The position numbers were made by a program, and so were the translations under genes. DNA of 39,807 nt from Streptomyces sp. FH025 (lineage in GTDB: Bacteria > Actinomycetota > Actinomycetes > Streptomycetales > Streptomycetaceae), in NCBI RefSeq assembly GCF_017427025.1, contig NZ_JAFLNG010000003.1:1-39807 (forward strand), written 5' to 3'. Position 1 is the stretch's first letter. Every line of letters begins with the position of its first letter. Below are positions 16,061 through 23,946 of this stretch, piece by piece. The notes beneath the pieces were generated by a model. That model had not been told where the DNA came from. It did no database searches and saw only the letters and a program-made list of their open reading frames with translations.

Positions 16061-17915
16061 GGAGGACTCCCTCGTCGTTGGTGATCCGGATCCAGGCGGG
16101 CGGTTCGGCCAGGCCGGTCAGCGGGTGCCGGAAGGCGGCCGTGCCGTCCTGCTCGGCGGTGGTGGCGAAGCCCAGCGATGGGTAGAAGCCGGCGAACCGG
16201 GTGTTCTTGGCGCTCGGTACGTACCGAGCGGTGACGGCCGGCGCCCCCGCGGCGGCGGCCGCCCGCAGCACCAGGCCGACGATCGCGTCCTCGACTCCGC
16301 GCGAGAACGCGCGGCAGCTGAGCACGAAGTTGCCGATCGACCAGGCGCCGTCCTCCTCCCGCTCGATCGCGAGCGCGGCGATCAGCCCGTTGTCGCCGTA
16401 CCGGTCGGCGAGGCGGGCACCGAAGAACGCCGGGCCGCCCGCCAGGTCGCCGTAGCGGATCCCGGTCAGGTTGAACTGGTTGGTCTTGCCGAAGAGTTGG
16501 ACGATCCGGGCGGAGTTGAGCGGGCCGGCCGGCTCCAGCGTCAGCTCGGAGCCGAGGGCGGTCAGATATTCCGTCAGATCTCCTGCGGTGGCGGCCAGTT
16601 CGGCGCGCTGGGAGCGTTCCCGGTAGAGCCGGGTGCGCTCACGGTCCTCGCCGGTCAGCCGCAGCAGGTTGAAGTCGCCGCGGGCCGCCAGCAGGGAGGC
16701 GTAGCGCGCCGGGTCGGCCGGCAGCTCGACGGTGGTCACCTCCGGCCGCAGCTCGCGCATCAGGCCGCGCTCGACCGGGTTGTCGTCGACGAACACCATC
16801 GCGTCGGCGCCGATGTTGAGCTCGGCGGCCAGTGCGCGGACGGAGTCCGGCTTGGGCTCCCAGGTGGCGTGGACGGCGACGAAGTCGTCCGGCCGCAGCA
16901 CCATCTCCGGATGGGTGGCGATCGCCTCGCGGGCCACCGCGTCGTCGTTCTTGGACGCGACCGCGAGCATCACGCCCTGCGTCATCAGGTCCCGGGCGAG
17001 CTGCTGGAGTTCGCGGTGCGCCGAGCCCGGGTAGGAGCCGCCGATGCGCAGCGCCCCCACCCCGTCGTCGCCGACCACGCCGCCCCACAGGGTGTCGTCG
17101 AGGTCGAGGACCAGGCACTTGGCGGCGCGGCCGAGGTCGGCGCGGGCCACCCGGGTCAGCTCCTCGGCGTAGGCGGCGAGGAACTCGGGCGCCCAGACGT
17201 GCGCCGCGACGTGCCGCATCCGGTCGCCGCCGAACAGCGCGCCGGCGTGTGCGGCGACTCCTTCGTGGGAGAGGACGACCACGCCGTCCCGGCGCTCGGC
17301 CAGGCCGAGTACGGCGGCGTTCATCCGCTGCCAGGCGGCCTCCAGCCGGGCCTTGCCCCGGTAGTCGATCACCCTGTCGCGGCGCAGCGGCGACAGCGGC
17401 ACGGTGCACAGCACGGTGAGCCCGCCGAGCGCGGACTGCGCGGCCGCCGCCCAGGCGTCGAGCTCCTCGGCGAAGGCCTCGCAGCGGCGCTCCACCTCGG
17501 CCGGGTCCAGCGGGTCGGCGACGCCCTCGAAGACGGCGCCGTCGTCCAGCAGCAGGGCGGTGATCCGGGGCGAGAGGTCGGCGAGTTCGGGCGCGCCGGC
17601 CAGGATCTCGAAGCGCCACTGGTTGAAGCCGGCCGAGCGGATCCGCGGCAGCAGGCCTTCCCGGATCATGACGGCGGTCAGCAGGTTGGGCAGCTGGTCC
17701 AGCGTGGCGTTGCCGAGCAGGGCCACCCGCTGCTCCACCAAGGTGTCGGCGGTGGCGAGTTCGGCGAGCTGGGCCGGTCCGGTCAGCAGGGCGCCGGCCG
17801 ACTCCAGGCCGAGCACCTCCTCGATCTCCCCGAGCAGCGCCCGCACCTGGGGGGCGGCGTCGCCGAGGCCTTCGCGGCGCAGCGCGCGCAGCTTCTTGAG
17901 GACGTCAGCCGACAC
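16050..17915 (-). CDS. FkbH-like glyceryl-ACP synthase (HAD phosphatase/transferase)
   Basis: A 621-aa FkbH family enzyme. It takes 1,3-bisphosphoglycerate, removes the phosphate and loads D-glycerate onto a discrete ACP. An N-terminal region of about 260 residues precedes the HAD core, whose signature DLDDTLW starts at residue 271 (nucleophile Asp271, acid/base Asp273). A second acidic motif FVDDNPVE lies near residue 385. The C-terminal part has a GNAT-like fold typical of the family (motif around SCRAFSRGVE). The start is GTG with GAGGAGG seven bases upstream; it overlaps the KSIII stop by 11 bp. FkbH can also feed methoxymalonyl pathways, but here the required dehydrogenases and methyltransferase are absent and KSIII, ACP and E2 acyltransferase are adjacent. 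Glyceryl for a tetronate is therefore the better reading. Confidence 0.95.
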   Translation of the reverse strand: MSADVLKKLRALRREGLGDAAPQVRALLGEIEEVLGLESAGALLTGPAQLAELATADTLVEQRVALLGNATLDQLPNLLTAVMIREGLLPRIRSAGFNQWRFEILAGAPELADLSPRITALLLDDGAVFEGVADPLDPAEVERRCEAFAEELDAWAAAAQSALGGLTVLCTVPLSPLRRDRVIDYRGKARLEAAWQRMNAAVLGLAERRDGVVVLSHEGVAAHAGALFGGDRMRHVAAHVWAPEFLAAYAEELTRVARADLGRAAKCLVLDLDDTLWGGVVGDDGVGALRIGGSYPGSAHRELQQLARDLMTQGVMLAVASKNDDAVAREAIATHPEMVLRPDDFVAVHATWEPKPDSVRALAAELNIGADAMVFVDDNPVERGLMRELRPEVTTVELPADPARYASLLAARGDFNLLRLTGEDRERTRLYRERSQRAELAATAGDLTEYLTALGSELTLEPAGPLNSARIVQLFGKTNQFNLTGIRYGDLAGGPAFFGARLADRYGDNGLIAALAIEREEDGAWSIGNFVLSCRAFSRGVEDAIVGLVLRAAAAAGAPAVTARYVPSAKNTRFAGFYPSLGFATTAEQDGTAAFRHPLTGLAEPPAWIRITNDEGVLHVR

Positions 17916-18963
17916 GGCCGGCCTCCTCGGCCCGGTGCCGCAGCGCCAGTCCGGACACCACCCACTTGGAGGACTCGATGGTGGTGACCAGCAGCCGGCC
18001 GCCGACCCCGATGCCCGACTCGATCCGCTTCAGCGCGCGGCCCAGCTGGATGAAGGGCAGCGCGTTGCCGTTGTTGCCGGTGTCCGCGACGCAGCTGACC
18101 TCCTGGTCCGGGCGGACCCCGAGGTGGGTGCGGATGCGCTCCGTCATCACGCCGTTGAGCTGCGGCGGCAGGACGTGCTCGACCTCGGCGACCGGCCAGC
18201 GGGTGGCGGCCGACAGCTCGGCCAGCACCGAGGCGGCCAGGCCCGGGACGTGCTCCTCGATCGCCTTGTAGTCCTCGTGGCTCATCGCCTCGCGGACCTC
18301 GGTGCCGTCCGGGCCGGGGACCAGCGGGGCACCGTCGGCGCCGTACCAGCGGACGATCTGGGCCGGCGCGCGGTCCTTGCCGACGGTGCGCAGCACCATG
18401 TGCTCGACCACCAGGCCGGGGCCGTCGTCGTCGGCCTCGACCACGGCGGCGCCGGCTCCGTCGCCGAACAGCGCGAAGTTGGCGAGCTCGGCCGGGTTGA
18501 TGGCCTTGAGGCCCTGCTCGGAGGGCCAGAGCTTCTCCACCGAGTCGGCGCCGATCACCAGGCCCCGGCGGTGCCCGGCGGCGAGCAGGCCGCGGGCGGT
18601 GTAGAGGCCGGTCAGGGCGCCGGCGCAGCCGGAGGTGAGCTGGAAGGTGGGCAGGTCGTTGACGCCCAGGCGGTCCGCGACGAGGTTGACGGTCGCGGGC
18701 ATCAGCTGGTCCGGGGAGGCGGTGCACAGGACCAGGAAGTCGAGGTCGGAGGGGTTCAGCCGGGCGGCGGCGAGCGCGCGCTCGGCGGCGGCCGTGGCCA
18801 GGTCCCCGGTGTTGCGGTAGGTGCCGTCGGCACCGCAGAAGTAGCGGCTGCGGTTGCCGGTCATCCGGTCGAGCCACTTCTCGTGCAGTCCGAAGCGCTG
18901 CGCCATGTCCCGGTTGGTGACCGGGGCGCCCGGCAGTACTTCGCTGAGGGCGGTGAGTCTCAA
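17905..18963 (-). CDS. Ketosynthase III (FabH-like) for tetronate formation
   Basis: A 352-aa thiolase-fold KAS III. The nucleophile is Cys113 in TSGCAGAL. The Asn of the active site is in TGNNGN (about residue 297). The position of the catalytic His of FabH (HQAN-type motif) reads PPQLN, with Pro at 267, so a fatty-acid-type decarboxylative triad is not complete. Family knowledge: KSIII enzymes of tetronate clusters (RkD, AbyA1, Agg3) join glyceryl-ACP to the ACP-bound polyketide through C-C and C-O bonds, releasing the tetronate ring. The best start is TTG at 18963, which gives the normal N-terminus of the family and has GGGG upstream. It is the first gene of the tightly overlapping tetronate cassette and lies 116 bp after the FAD enzyme. 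Confidence 0.93.
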   Translation of the reverse strand: MRLTALSEVLPGAPVTNRDMAQRFGLHEKWLDRMTGNRSRYFCGADGTYRNTGDLATAAAERALAAARLNPSDLDFLVLCTASPDQLMPATVNLVADRLGVNDLPTFQLTSGCAGALTGLYTARGLLAAGHRRGLVIGADSVEKLWPSEQGLKAINPAELANFALFGDGAGAAVVEADDDGPGLVVEHMVLRTVGKDRAPAQIVRWYGADGAPLVPGPDGTEVREAMSHEDYKAIEEHVPGLAASVLAELSAATRWPVAEVEHVLPPQLNGVMTERIRTHLGVRPDQEVSCVADTGNNGNALPFIQLGRALKRIESGIGVGGRLLVTTIESSKWVVSGLALRHRAEEAGRVG

Positions 18964-19062
18964 GGTCAGGCCCCTTGGTCTGGTGGGTGTCCGGCGGCCG
19001 TGCGGTGCCGACGGTCTCTGAGGTCGCCGCCACCGTAGGAAGGCGGACTCGGCGGCGACTTG

Positions 19063-19091
19063 AGGCGGTCAGGAGGCGGTCAGGAGGCGAC
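19063..19091. repeat. 11-bp tandem repeat spanning the stop codon of the FAD enzyme gene
   Basis: On the minus strand the unit GCCTCCTGACC occurs twice in direct tandem, followed by a third partial copy (GCCTC). The stop TGA of the flavoprotein gene is inside the first unit, so the stop codon itself has been duplicated. Similar stop-codon repeats occur at several other gene ends in this cluster. Confidence 0.9.
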
Positions 19092-20324
19092 GAGCGCCTT
19101 CGCGTTCTGCTCGTCCACCGGGTCGACCGGGTGCGGGACGCTGATGACCTTCTCGAACATCACGTACTTGAGCGGCAGCTTGTTGAGGGTGGAGAACCGC
19201 AGCCGGCGCAGCGCGACCCCGAGCGGGGTGTGCTGGGCCAGGGCGGCCTCCTGCATCCGCTGGAACCCGGTGACCTTGCTCTTGTGCGCCTTGCGGGTGG
19301 CGACGAAGCCGTCGAAGACGTGCGCGGGCACGGTGCCGCCGCGGGCGCCCCTGGCGAGGGCCGCGGCGATCACCGGGGTGATCGTCACGACGTCCTGGAT
19401 GGCCAGGTTGACGCCCTGTCCGAGGATCGGGGTGCAGGTGTGCGAGGCGTCGCCGATCAGCACCAGGCCGTCGCGGGTCCACTGGTCGACCTCGGCGGTG
19501 AAGATCTCCAGGAAGCCGGTGTCGTCCCAGGAGAGCAGGTGCTCGTCCACCGGCCGGCGCAGCCGCGGGTCGATGGCCGCGATGCCGTCCCGGAAGGCCT
19601 CGATGCCGCGCTTGCGCAGCTCGCCGAAGCCCCGCTTGGGCAGGTTGTGGCCGACCCGCAGGAAGTCGGGGAAGGTCGGCAGGACGACCAGGTGGCGGTC
19701 GCGGTCGACCACCAGCTCGGCGGCGTTGCCCCAGCCGGCCGGGCGGGGCAGCTTGAAGGAGACGAAGTCCCGCTCCATCGGCTGGATGTGGGCGGACAGC
19801 CCGGCCTCCTTGCGGACCTTGGAGAACCGGCCGTCGGCGCCGACCACCAGGCGGGCCCGGATGGTGAACCGCTCGCCGCCCTGCTGCTTGAAGACGGCGC
19901 CCTTGATCGCCCCGTCCTCCTCCAGCAGGCCGGTGCAGCCGGTGCCGAAGAGGTAGTGGTGGTTGGGCCGGCGGGCCGCCTCGTTGAAGATCCCGATCAG
20001 CGCGGGCTGCGGGATGTCGATCGGGAGGGTCCGGCCCGCGAAGCGGCCGTAGTCCACGGTGAGGACCTCGCGGCCCTCCATCCGCATGGAGACGGCGGTG
20101 GTCTCCAGGTACCCGTGCTCGGCGAGCGCGGGGCCGAAGCCGAGCTTGTGGAGGGTGACCACCGAGGGGGCGGCCAGGGTCTCGCCGCGGAAGTCGCGGT
20201 CGAGGTGGTGCTGCTTCTCCACCACCACGACGTCGATTCCGCGGCGGGCCAGCAGCGCGCCGAGCAGCGCGCCGGCCGGCCCGCCGCCGACGATCAGGAC
20301 GTCCGTCTCGGCAGGGATGGTCAC
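19080..20324 (-). CDS. FAD-dependent monooxygenase-like enzyme (PHBH fold)
   Basis: A 414-aa class A flavoprotein. The Rossmann motif GGGPAG is at residues 13-18 and is followed by an acidic residue ending beta-2 (VVVEK). A DG-type motif (VVGADGRFS) and the late FAD-ribityl motif GDASHTCTPILGQG are visible. There is no membrane segment. The start is GTG with AAGGAGA just upstream. It is the first gene of the minus-strand tetronate/PKS operon. Candidate roles are hydroxylation or epoxidation of the polyketide, or a flavin-dependent non-oxidative cyclase of the PyrE3 type found in spirotetronate pathways, which share this fold; sequence alone does not decide. The 3' end carries an 11-bp tandem duplication containing the stop codon. 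Confidence 0.9.
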   Translation of the reverse strand: MTIPAETDVLIVGGGPAGALLGALLARRGIDVVVVEKQHHLDRDFRGETLAAPSVVTLHKLGFGPALAEHGYLETTAVSMRMEGREVLTVDYGRFAGRTLPIDIPQPALIGIFNEAARRPNHHYLFGTGCTGLLEEDGAIKGAVFKQQGGERFTIRARLVVGADGRFSKVRKEAGLSAHIQPMERDFVSFKLPRPAGWGNAAELVVDRDRHLVVLPTFPDFLRVGHNLPKRGFGELRKRGIEAFRDGIAAIDPRLRRPVDEHLLSWDDTGFLEIFTAEVDQWTRDGLVLIGDASHTCTPILGQGVNLAIQDVVTITPVIAAALARGARGGTVPAHVFDGFVATRKAHKSKVTGFQRMQEAALAQHTPLGVALRRLRFSTLNKLPLKYVMFEKVISVPHPVDPVDEQNAKALVAS

Positions 20325-20383
20325 GGCTTCTCCTTGGGATCGGGGCGGCCGGGGCCCGGGTTTCGGCCCGCGCCGGTCCCCGT

Positions 20384-20436
20384 ACGCTACGGAGCCGCCC
20401 TCGGAGTGAACTCGCGCCGTTCCATGACGAGTTCAC
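20384..20436 (-). promoter_or_regulatory. Putative promoter and operator of the tetronate/PKS operon
   Basis: In the 128-bp gap upstream of the FAD gene a perfect 9-bp inverted repeat, GTGAACTCG at 20406-20414 and CGAGTTCAC at 20428-20436, is separated by 13 bp. On the minus strand its downstream arm supplies a -35-like GTTCAC. This stands 16 bp before a -10-like TAGCGT (20384-20389), about 60 bp before the GTG start. This geometry suits a regulator-bound promoter for the long leftward operon. Which regulator binds is not known; the loop is rather long for a terminator of the YcaO gene, but that reading is possible. Confidence 0.45.
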
Positions 20437-20452
20437 GTGCGCCATGGAGTTC

Positions 20453-22768
20453 TCAGACGAACAGCGGGACGGGGTTGAGGTCCTCGTACGCGGTCGCCCG
20501 GGCCAGCCGGCCGAGCGCGACCGGCACGTCGAACAGCCGCCCCGGGGCGAAGCGCGCCCAGAAGTGCCGCAGGCCGGGGACGACCACCCGCACCACCGGC
20601 AGGCCGACGTCGGGGCGGCTCTGGTTGAGCACCAGCAGGTCCAGGCCGTGCGCGCGGAGCAGGTCGGCGGCGGCGGTGACGTCCTGGCCGAGGTCGCTGC
20701 TGCGCCGGTAGTTCCAGTCGGCGGGGCGGCGGGCCGGGACCAGCGGATCGCCCGTCAGGTAGGGCTGGTTGGCGACGGTCGCCGAGCGCCACCAGGCGCG
20801 GGCCTCCGGGTCGTCGGAGCGGTAGCCGGTGCCGTCCGCGCGGGCGTCGCAGGCGGCGGGCAGCAGTTGGGCCATCTCGGTGGCGGCGCGGCGCAGCGCG
20901 ACCCGCGGGTCGTGGTGGGCGCCGAAGCCGAAGACGATGTCCTCGGCGGGCTTGTCGGTCCGTCTGGAGAGCACCGCGAACACGGGGATGCCCAGGTCGG
21001 AGGTCAGGTCCAGGGCCCACACCTCGCGGGCGAGCCGTCGGCAGCCGTCCGTCAGCCGCTCCAGGTACGGCTCCGCGAAGGCGTCCAGGTCGACCAGCGG
21101 CTGGCGGGTGCGGTTGTACCACCAGAGCGCGACCGCGTCCCGCTCGACGAGTTCCAGGAAGCCCTGCAGCACGGCGTCCTCGGCGCTGGCGCCGGCCGCG
21201 TTGCCGTTGGAGTCGGCGCGCAGCGCCTCCGCCGGGCCGGTGCCGCGGTGGGAGGGGTAATAGAGGAGGCAGGTCGGCAGCAGGCGGCTGCGCTGCTCGG
21301 TGAGCGACCAGACCGGGCTCCACTCCACCGGCCGGTCCTCGTCGAAGCGGGGCGGCACGTACTGGAAGGCCGAGTGGCGGGCGTTCCACCGCTCCCGCTC
21401 GGCGAACTGCCGCTCGTCGTACAGCTGGACGGCGTTGGGGTGGACGGCCTCCGGGCCGAGCGAGCTGTACGGGGCGAGGACCACCGGCTCGTCGCCCTGC
21501 CGGGTGCCGCAGTAGCGCTCCACCGCCTCGCCGAGCGCGCTGGTCTTGGCCTCTGCGTCGGTGGTGCCCTTGCCGCCGCTGAGCGTGCGCAGGCCGGTGC
21601 GCAGCCCGGCGAGGGTGTGCGCCCCCATCGCGATGTTGCTGCCGGAGACGTAGGACTGGATGAACCCGGGGCTGCGCGGGTCGCGCCGGACCTCCTTGAC
21701 GATGCCGGTGACCGGGCTGATCAGGTGCCCGTAGCGGTCCAGCATCTGGTCGTGGGTCAGCGCCCGGTGGCCGGTGCCCTGTTCGGCGGCCTTGGTGCGC
21801 TGGGCGGGGACGAACGGGGCGCGGGCCATCGCGGTACCCAGGCCCGGGTCCCCGCAGTCCACGCACTGGGGGCGGCGGCGCACCGGGTGCGCGGTCAGCC
21901 GGAGCGTGACGGTGTCCAGGGTGTGCACCGCGCTCTGCCCCGGGTAGCGGATGCCGGCCAGCCACTTGGCGGCCTCCATCACCATGGTGTTGAGGGCCAT
22001 CGCCCGGCTGGCCGGGAGGGAGGCCTCCGGGCCGCGCAACGGCCGGTCCAGGCCGAGCCGCTCCTGGACGGTGGACTCGCTGCCCCGGTGCTGCCCGAGC
22101 CGCACGGCCAGGCAGGACCAGCAGGGCGAGTCGTCCCCGGGCCGGAACAGCGGGCCGACCCACGGCTCGGCGGCGAACGGCCGGCACAGCAGCCAGGAGC
22201 GCCCGCTCTCGCGGTGGGCGGCGTCCACCTCGCGCAGCAGCGGGGAGAGGTAGTCGTCGCAGATCACCAGGGACAGGTCGGCCTCGCCGGTGCCGACGGT
22301 CAGGCCGGAGGCCGCGCAGGCCGCCGCGAGCGGCTGCGGGTCCTGTCCGGAGAGGTTGACGATCCGCACCGAGGAGCGGGTCAGCCGCTCGGTGGCGCTC
22401 TCGCAGTCCAGTCCGGACAGGTCCCAGTACGCCCGTGAGGCCGGGTCCGCGGCCGTCGGCCCGTCGGCGGACCGGCCGTCGGCGGAGCGGGCCCGCAGCA
22501 GTCCGGCGGCGGCGAGCCGGCGCAGCGAGTCGACGGCCTGCTCCTCGCTCAGCAGCGGCGCGGCCTCGCGCAGCACCTCCGGGATGCTCCGGGTGCCGTC
22601 CAGCAGCGGCGCCAGGACCTCGGCGTGCGTCCCGCGCAGCGCGGTGATCCCGCGCTCGGACACCAGGAAGGCGCCCTCCCCCGGCACCACGGTGGTGTGC
22701 AGGTGCGCCTTGAAGCCGATGAGCAACCCGTCGTCGCCCGTCAGCTCGTCCCCCGTCAGCTGTGTCAT
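20453..22768 (-). CDS. Fused RRE / E1-like / YcaO cyclodehydratase (TOMM family)
   Basis: A 771-aa protein with three parts. Residues about 12-95 look like a PqqD-type peptide recognition element (hydrophobic strand pattern, then LLDG and a C-terminal helical stretch). Residues about 115-370 are an E1/ThiF-like partner domain with two CxxC pairs (Cys216/219 and Cys302/305), the usual structural zinc site. Residues about 380-771 are YcaO, with the ATP-site pattern SALGEAVERY (Glu414, Glu417), a later ELVERDAVALWW and a proline-containing C-terminus ending NPVPLFV. Family role: ATP-dependent cyclodehydration of Cys/Ser/Thr in a leader-bearing peptide to azolines. The start at 22768 is chosen for the GGGGGAG site; an in-frame upstream ATG at 22867 lacks one and would overrun the promoter region. 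No classical precursor peptide lies next to it. It is divergent from the DUF6059-like gene. Confidence 0.93.
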   Translation of the reverse strand: MTQLTGDELTGDDGLLIGFKAHLHTTVVPGEGAFLVSERGITALRGTHAEVLAPLLDGTRSIPEVLREAAPLLSEEQAVDSLRRLAAAGLLRARSADGRSADGPTAADPASRAYWDLSGLDCESATERLTRSSVRIVNLSGQDPQPLAAACAASGLTVGTGEADLSLVICDDYLSPLLREVDAAHRESGRSWLLCRPFAAEPWVGPLFRPGDDSPCWSCLAVRLGQHRGSESTVQERLGLDRPLRGPEASLPASRAMALNTMVMEAAKWLAGIRYPGQSAVHTLDTVTLRLTAHPVRRRPQCVDCGDPGLGTAMARAPFVPAQRTKAAEQGTGHRALTHDQMLDRYGHLISPVTGIVKEVRRDPRSPGFIQSYVSGSNIAMGAHTLAGLRTGLRTLSGGKGTTDAEAKTSALGEAVERYCGTRQGDEPVVLAPYSSLGPEAVHPNAVQLYDERQFAERERWNARHSAFQYVPPRFDEDRPVEWSPVWSLTEQRSRLLPTCLLYYPSHRGTGPAEALRADSNGNAAGASAEDAVLQGFLELVERDAVALWWYNRTRQPLVDLDAFAEPYLERLTDGCRRLAREVWALDLTSDLGIPVFAVLSRRTDKPAEDIVFGFGAHHDPRVALRRAATEMAQLLPAACDARADGTGYRSDDPEARAWWRSATVANQPYLTGDPLVPARRPADWNYRRSSDLGQDVTAAADLLRAHGLDLLVLNQSRPDVGLPVVRVVVPGLRHFWARFAPGRLFDVPVALGRLARATAYEDLNPVPLFV

Positions 22769-22970
22769 AGCGTCTCCCCCGATGGCCACCAGGACCCCCT
22801 CCTGCGCGTGCCCGACTCCGTCTCGAGGAATTCTTGAGATCCGGGGTCGCGGCAGACAGTGCGGCAATCACTGGCACACCGTGAGAACTTCACTTGACTC
22901 AAGGCGTCCACGAGGTCCGGCGCCCACCATTCGGGGGAGGAAGTACCGACCTAGTTGGAGGAGGTCGCGC
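22769..22970. promoter_or_regulatory. Divergent promoter region of the YcaO and DUF6059-like genes
   Basis: A 202-bp divergent intergenic region. It holds a short palindrome CTTGACTCAAG at 22893-22903 next to GTGAGAACTTCAC, and the strong ribosome site TTGGAGGAGG at 22955-22964 for the rightward gene. These look like regulatory sequence, but no sigma-70 hexamer pair with ideal spacing is clear in either direction. No convincing precursor-peptide ORF was found here. Confidence 0.4.
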
Positions 22971-23246
22971 ATGTCTTCTCGTGCCCGAGTCCCGTTCTTA
23001 CGGATCGCTCTGCGCGCGGGCTATCGTGTGCTGGCGCTGTTCGGGAGCCTGTGGGTGTTCCACCCGGCGGCCATCGACGCCGCCCTGGCCGTTTCGGTGG
23101 TGCCACCACCGAGGCCGGAGCCCCCGCCCCCGCCGCGCTGGCCACTGGCCGACGTCGCGCCGGGGCACCCCGAGCGACTCTGCCCGGAACAGGAACTGAC
23201 GCCGCTGGAACGGGCGTTGGAGCAGGACCTGTGGGAGACGGCGTGA
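22971..23246 (+). CDS. Small DUF6059-like protein
   Basis: A 91-aa protein with one hydrophobic stretch early (about residues 17-45, GYRVLALFGSLWVFHP and following), a proline-rich middle (PPPRPEPPPPP) and a C-terminal GHPERL...LTPLERALEQDL segment. I recognise this layout as the DUF6059 family of small streptomycete proteins, often found beside peptide or regulatory biosynthetic genes; no biochemical role is known to me. The ribosome site GGAGGAGG is excellent and the ATG at 22971 is unambiguous. Codon 10 is TTA, implying dependence on the bldA tRNA. It is divergent from the YcaO gene, with which it probably belongs functionally. Confidence 0.8.
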   Translation: MSSRARVPFLRIALRAGYRVLALFGSLWVFHPAAIDAALAVSVVPPPRPEPPPPPRWPLADVAPGHPERLCPEQELTPLERALEQDLWETA

Positions 23247-23300
23247 TCGCGGCGGACAACGTCGCGGTGTGTCACGTCGCGGCGGGCCGCGTCGCGGTGT
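23246..23300. repeat. 15-bp-period tandem repeat between convergent genes
   Basis: The heptamer GTCGCGG occurs at 23261, 23276 and 23291, with ATCGCGG at 23246: an exact 15-bp period filling the whole gap between the DUF6059-like stop and the response regulator stop. Alternate units match better (GTCGCGGTGT at 23261 and 23291), so it may be a degenerate 30-bp duplication. No terminator hairpin is evident here. Confidence 0.85.
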
Positions 23301-23905
23301 CAGATCCAGCCCTGCTCGCGGGCGATCCGCACCGCGTCCACCCGGTTGCGGCCGCCGAGCTTGGTGACGATGGTCGTCAGGTAGTTGCGCACCGTGCCGA
23401 CCGACAGGAACAGCCGGGAGGCGATCTCGTCGGCCTCGGCGCCTTCGGCGGCCAGTTTGAGCACTTCGGTCTCCCGCGCGGTCAGCGGGTTGCTCGCGGT
23501 GTCCCAGGCGGCGAAGGCCAGCTGGCGGTCGATCACCCGCTCGCCCAGCGAGACCCGGCGGATCGCGTCGGCCAGCCGGGCCGGCGGGGCGTCCTTGAGG
23601 ATGAAGCCCGAGACGTGTGCCTCCAGCGCACGGCGGAGGTTGCCCGGTCTACCGAGGCTGGTCAGGATCAGCGTGCGGCAGCTCGGCAGCTTCTGGTGGA
23701 TCAGGCCCGCCGCGGTCAGTCCGTCGGTGCCCGGCATGTCGATGTCGAGGACCGCGACGTTCGGACGGTGCTTGAGCACCGCCGGGAGGATGTCGTCCCC
23801 GTGGTCGACCTCGGCGGCCACGTCGATGTCCATCTCGAAACCAAGCAACGCCACCAGCGCACCTCGGATCATGTGCATGTCCTCGGCCAGCACAACAGTG
23901 ATCAC
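23300..23905 (-). CDS. NarL/FixJ (LuxR-type) response regulator
   Basis: A 201-aa response regulator. The receiver domain occupies residues 1-118, with acidic pocket Glu8-Asp9, phospho-acceptor Asp54 (LDIDMPG), and Lys104 in the FILKDAPP motif. A LuxR-type helix-turn-helix is at about 135-197 (LTARETEVLKLAAEG, then LFLSVGTVRNYL). It is DesR-like in length and motif. The GTG at 23905 is preferred because it follows GGGGAGCC and begins the receiver fold directly; a longer reading from 24001 adds 32 residues with no domain. No kinase is adjacent. The only histidine kinase in the window is the DesK-like gene at 35.5 kb, which is a plausible partner. The 3' end abuts the 15-bp repeat. Confidence 0.94.
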   Translation of the reverse strand: MITVVLAEDMHMIRGALVALLGFEMDIDVAAEVDHGDDILPAVLKHRPNVAVLDIDMPGTDGLTAAGLIHQKLPSCRTLILTSLGRPGNLRRALEAHVSGFILKDAPPARLADAIRRVSLGERVIDRQLAFAAWDTASNPLTARETEVLKLAAEGAEADEIASRLFLSVGTVRNYLTTIVTKLGGRNRVDAVRIAREQGWI

Positions 23906-23931
23906 TTGCGGCTCCCCCTGCGCCCGAATTG

Positions 23932-23946
23932 GTGAGACACCCTCAC
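23932..23946. promoter_or_regulatory. Small inverted repeat upstream of the response regulator
   Basis: GTGAG and CTCAC form a 5-bp inverted repeat with a 5-bp spacer, 27-41 bp before the GTG of the response regulator, in the 181-bp divergent gap shared with the DoxX-like gene. It is short and could be chance; it is listed as a possible operator because of its position. Confidence 0.25.

Noticed and set aside
17905..18963. Fatty-acid FabH housekeeping gene
   Set aside because: Overlaps fkbH, lacks the catalytic His and lies in a tetronate cassette.
22769..22867. Upstream in-frame ATG (22867) extending the YcaO protein by 33 residues
   Set aside because: No ribosome site there; the ATG at 22768 has GGGGGAG at good spacing and begins the recognition domain.
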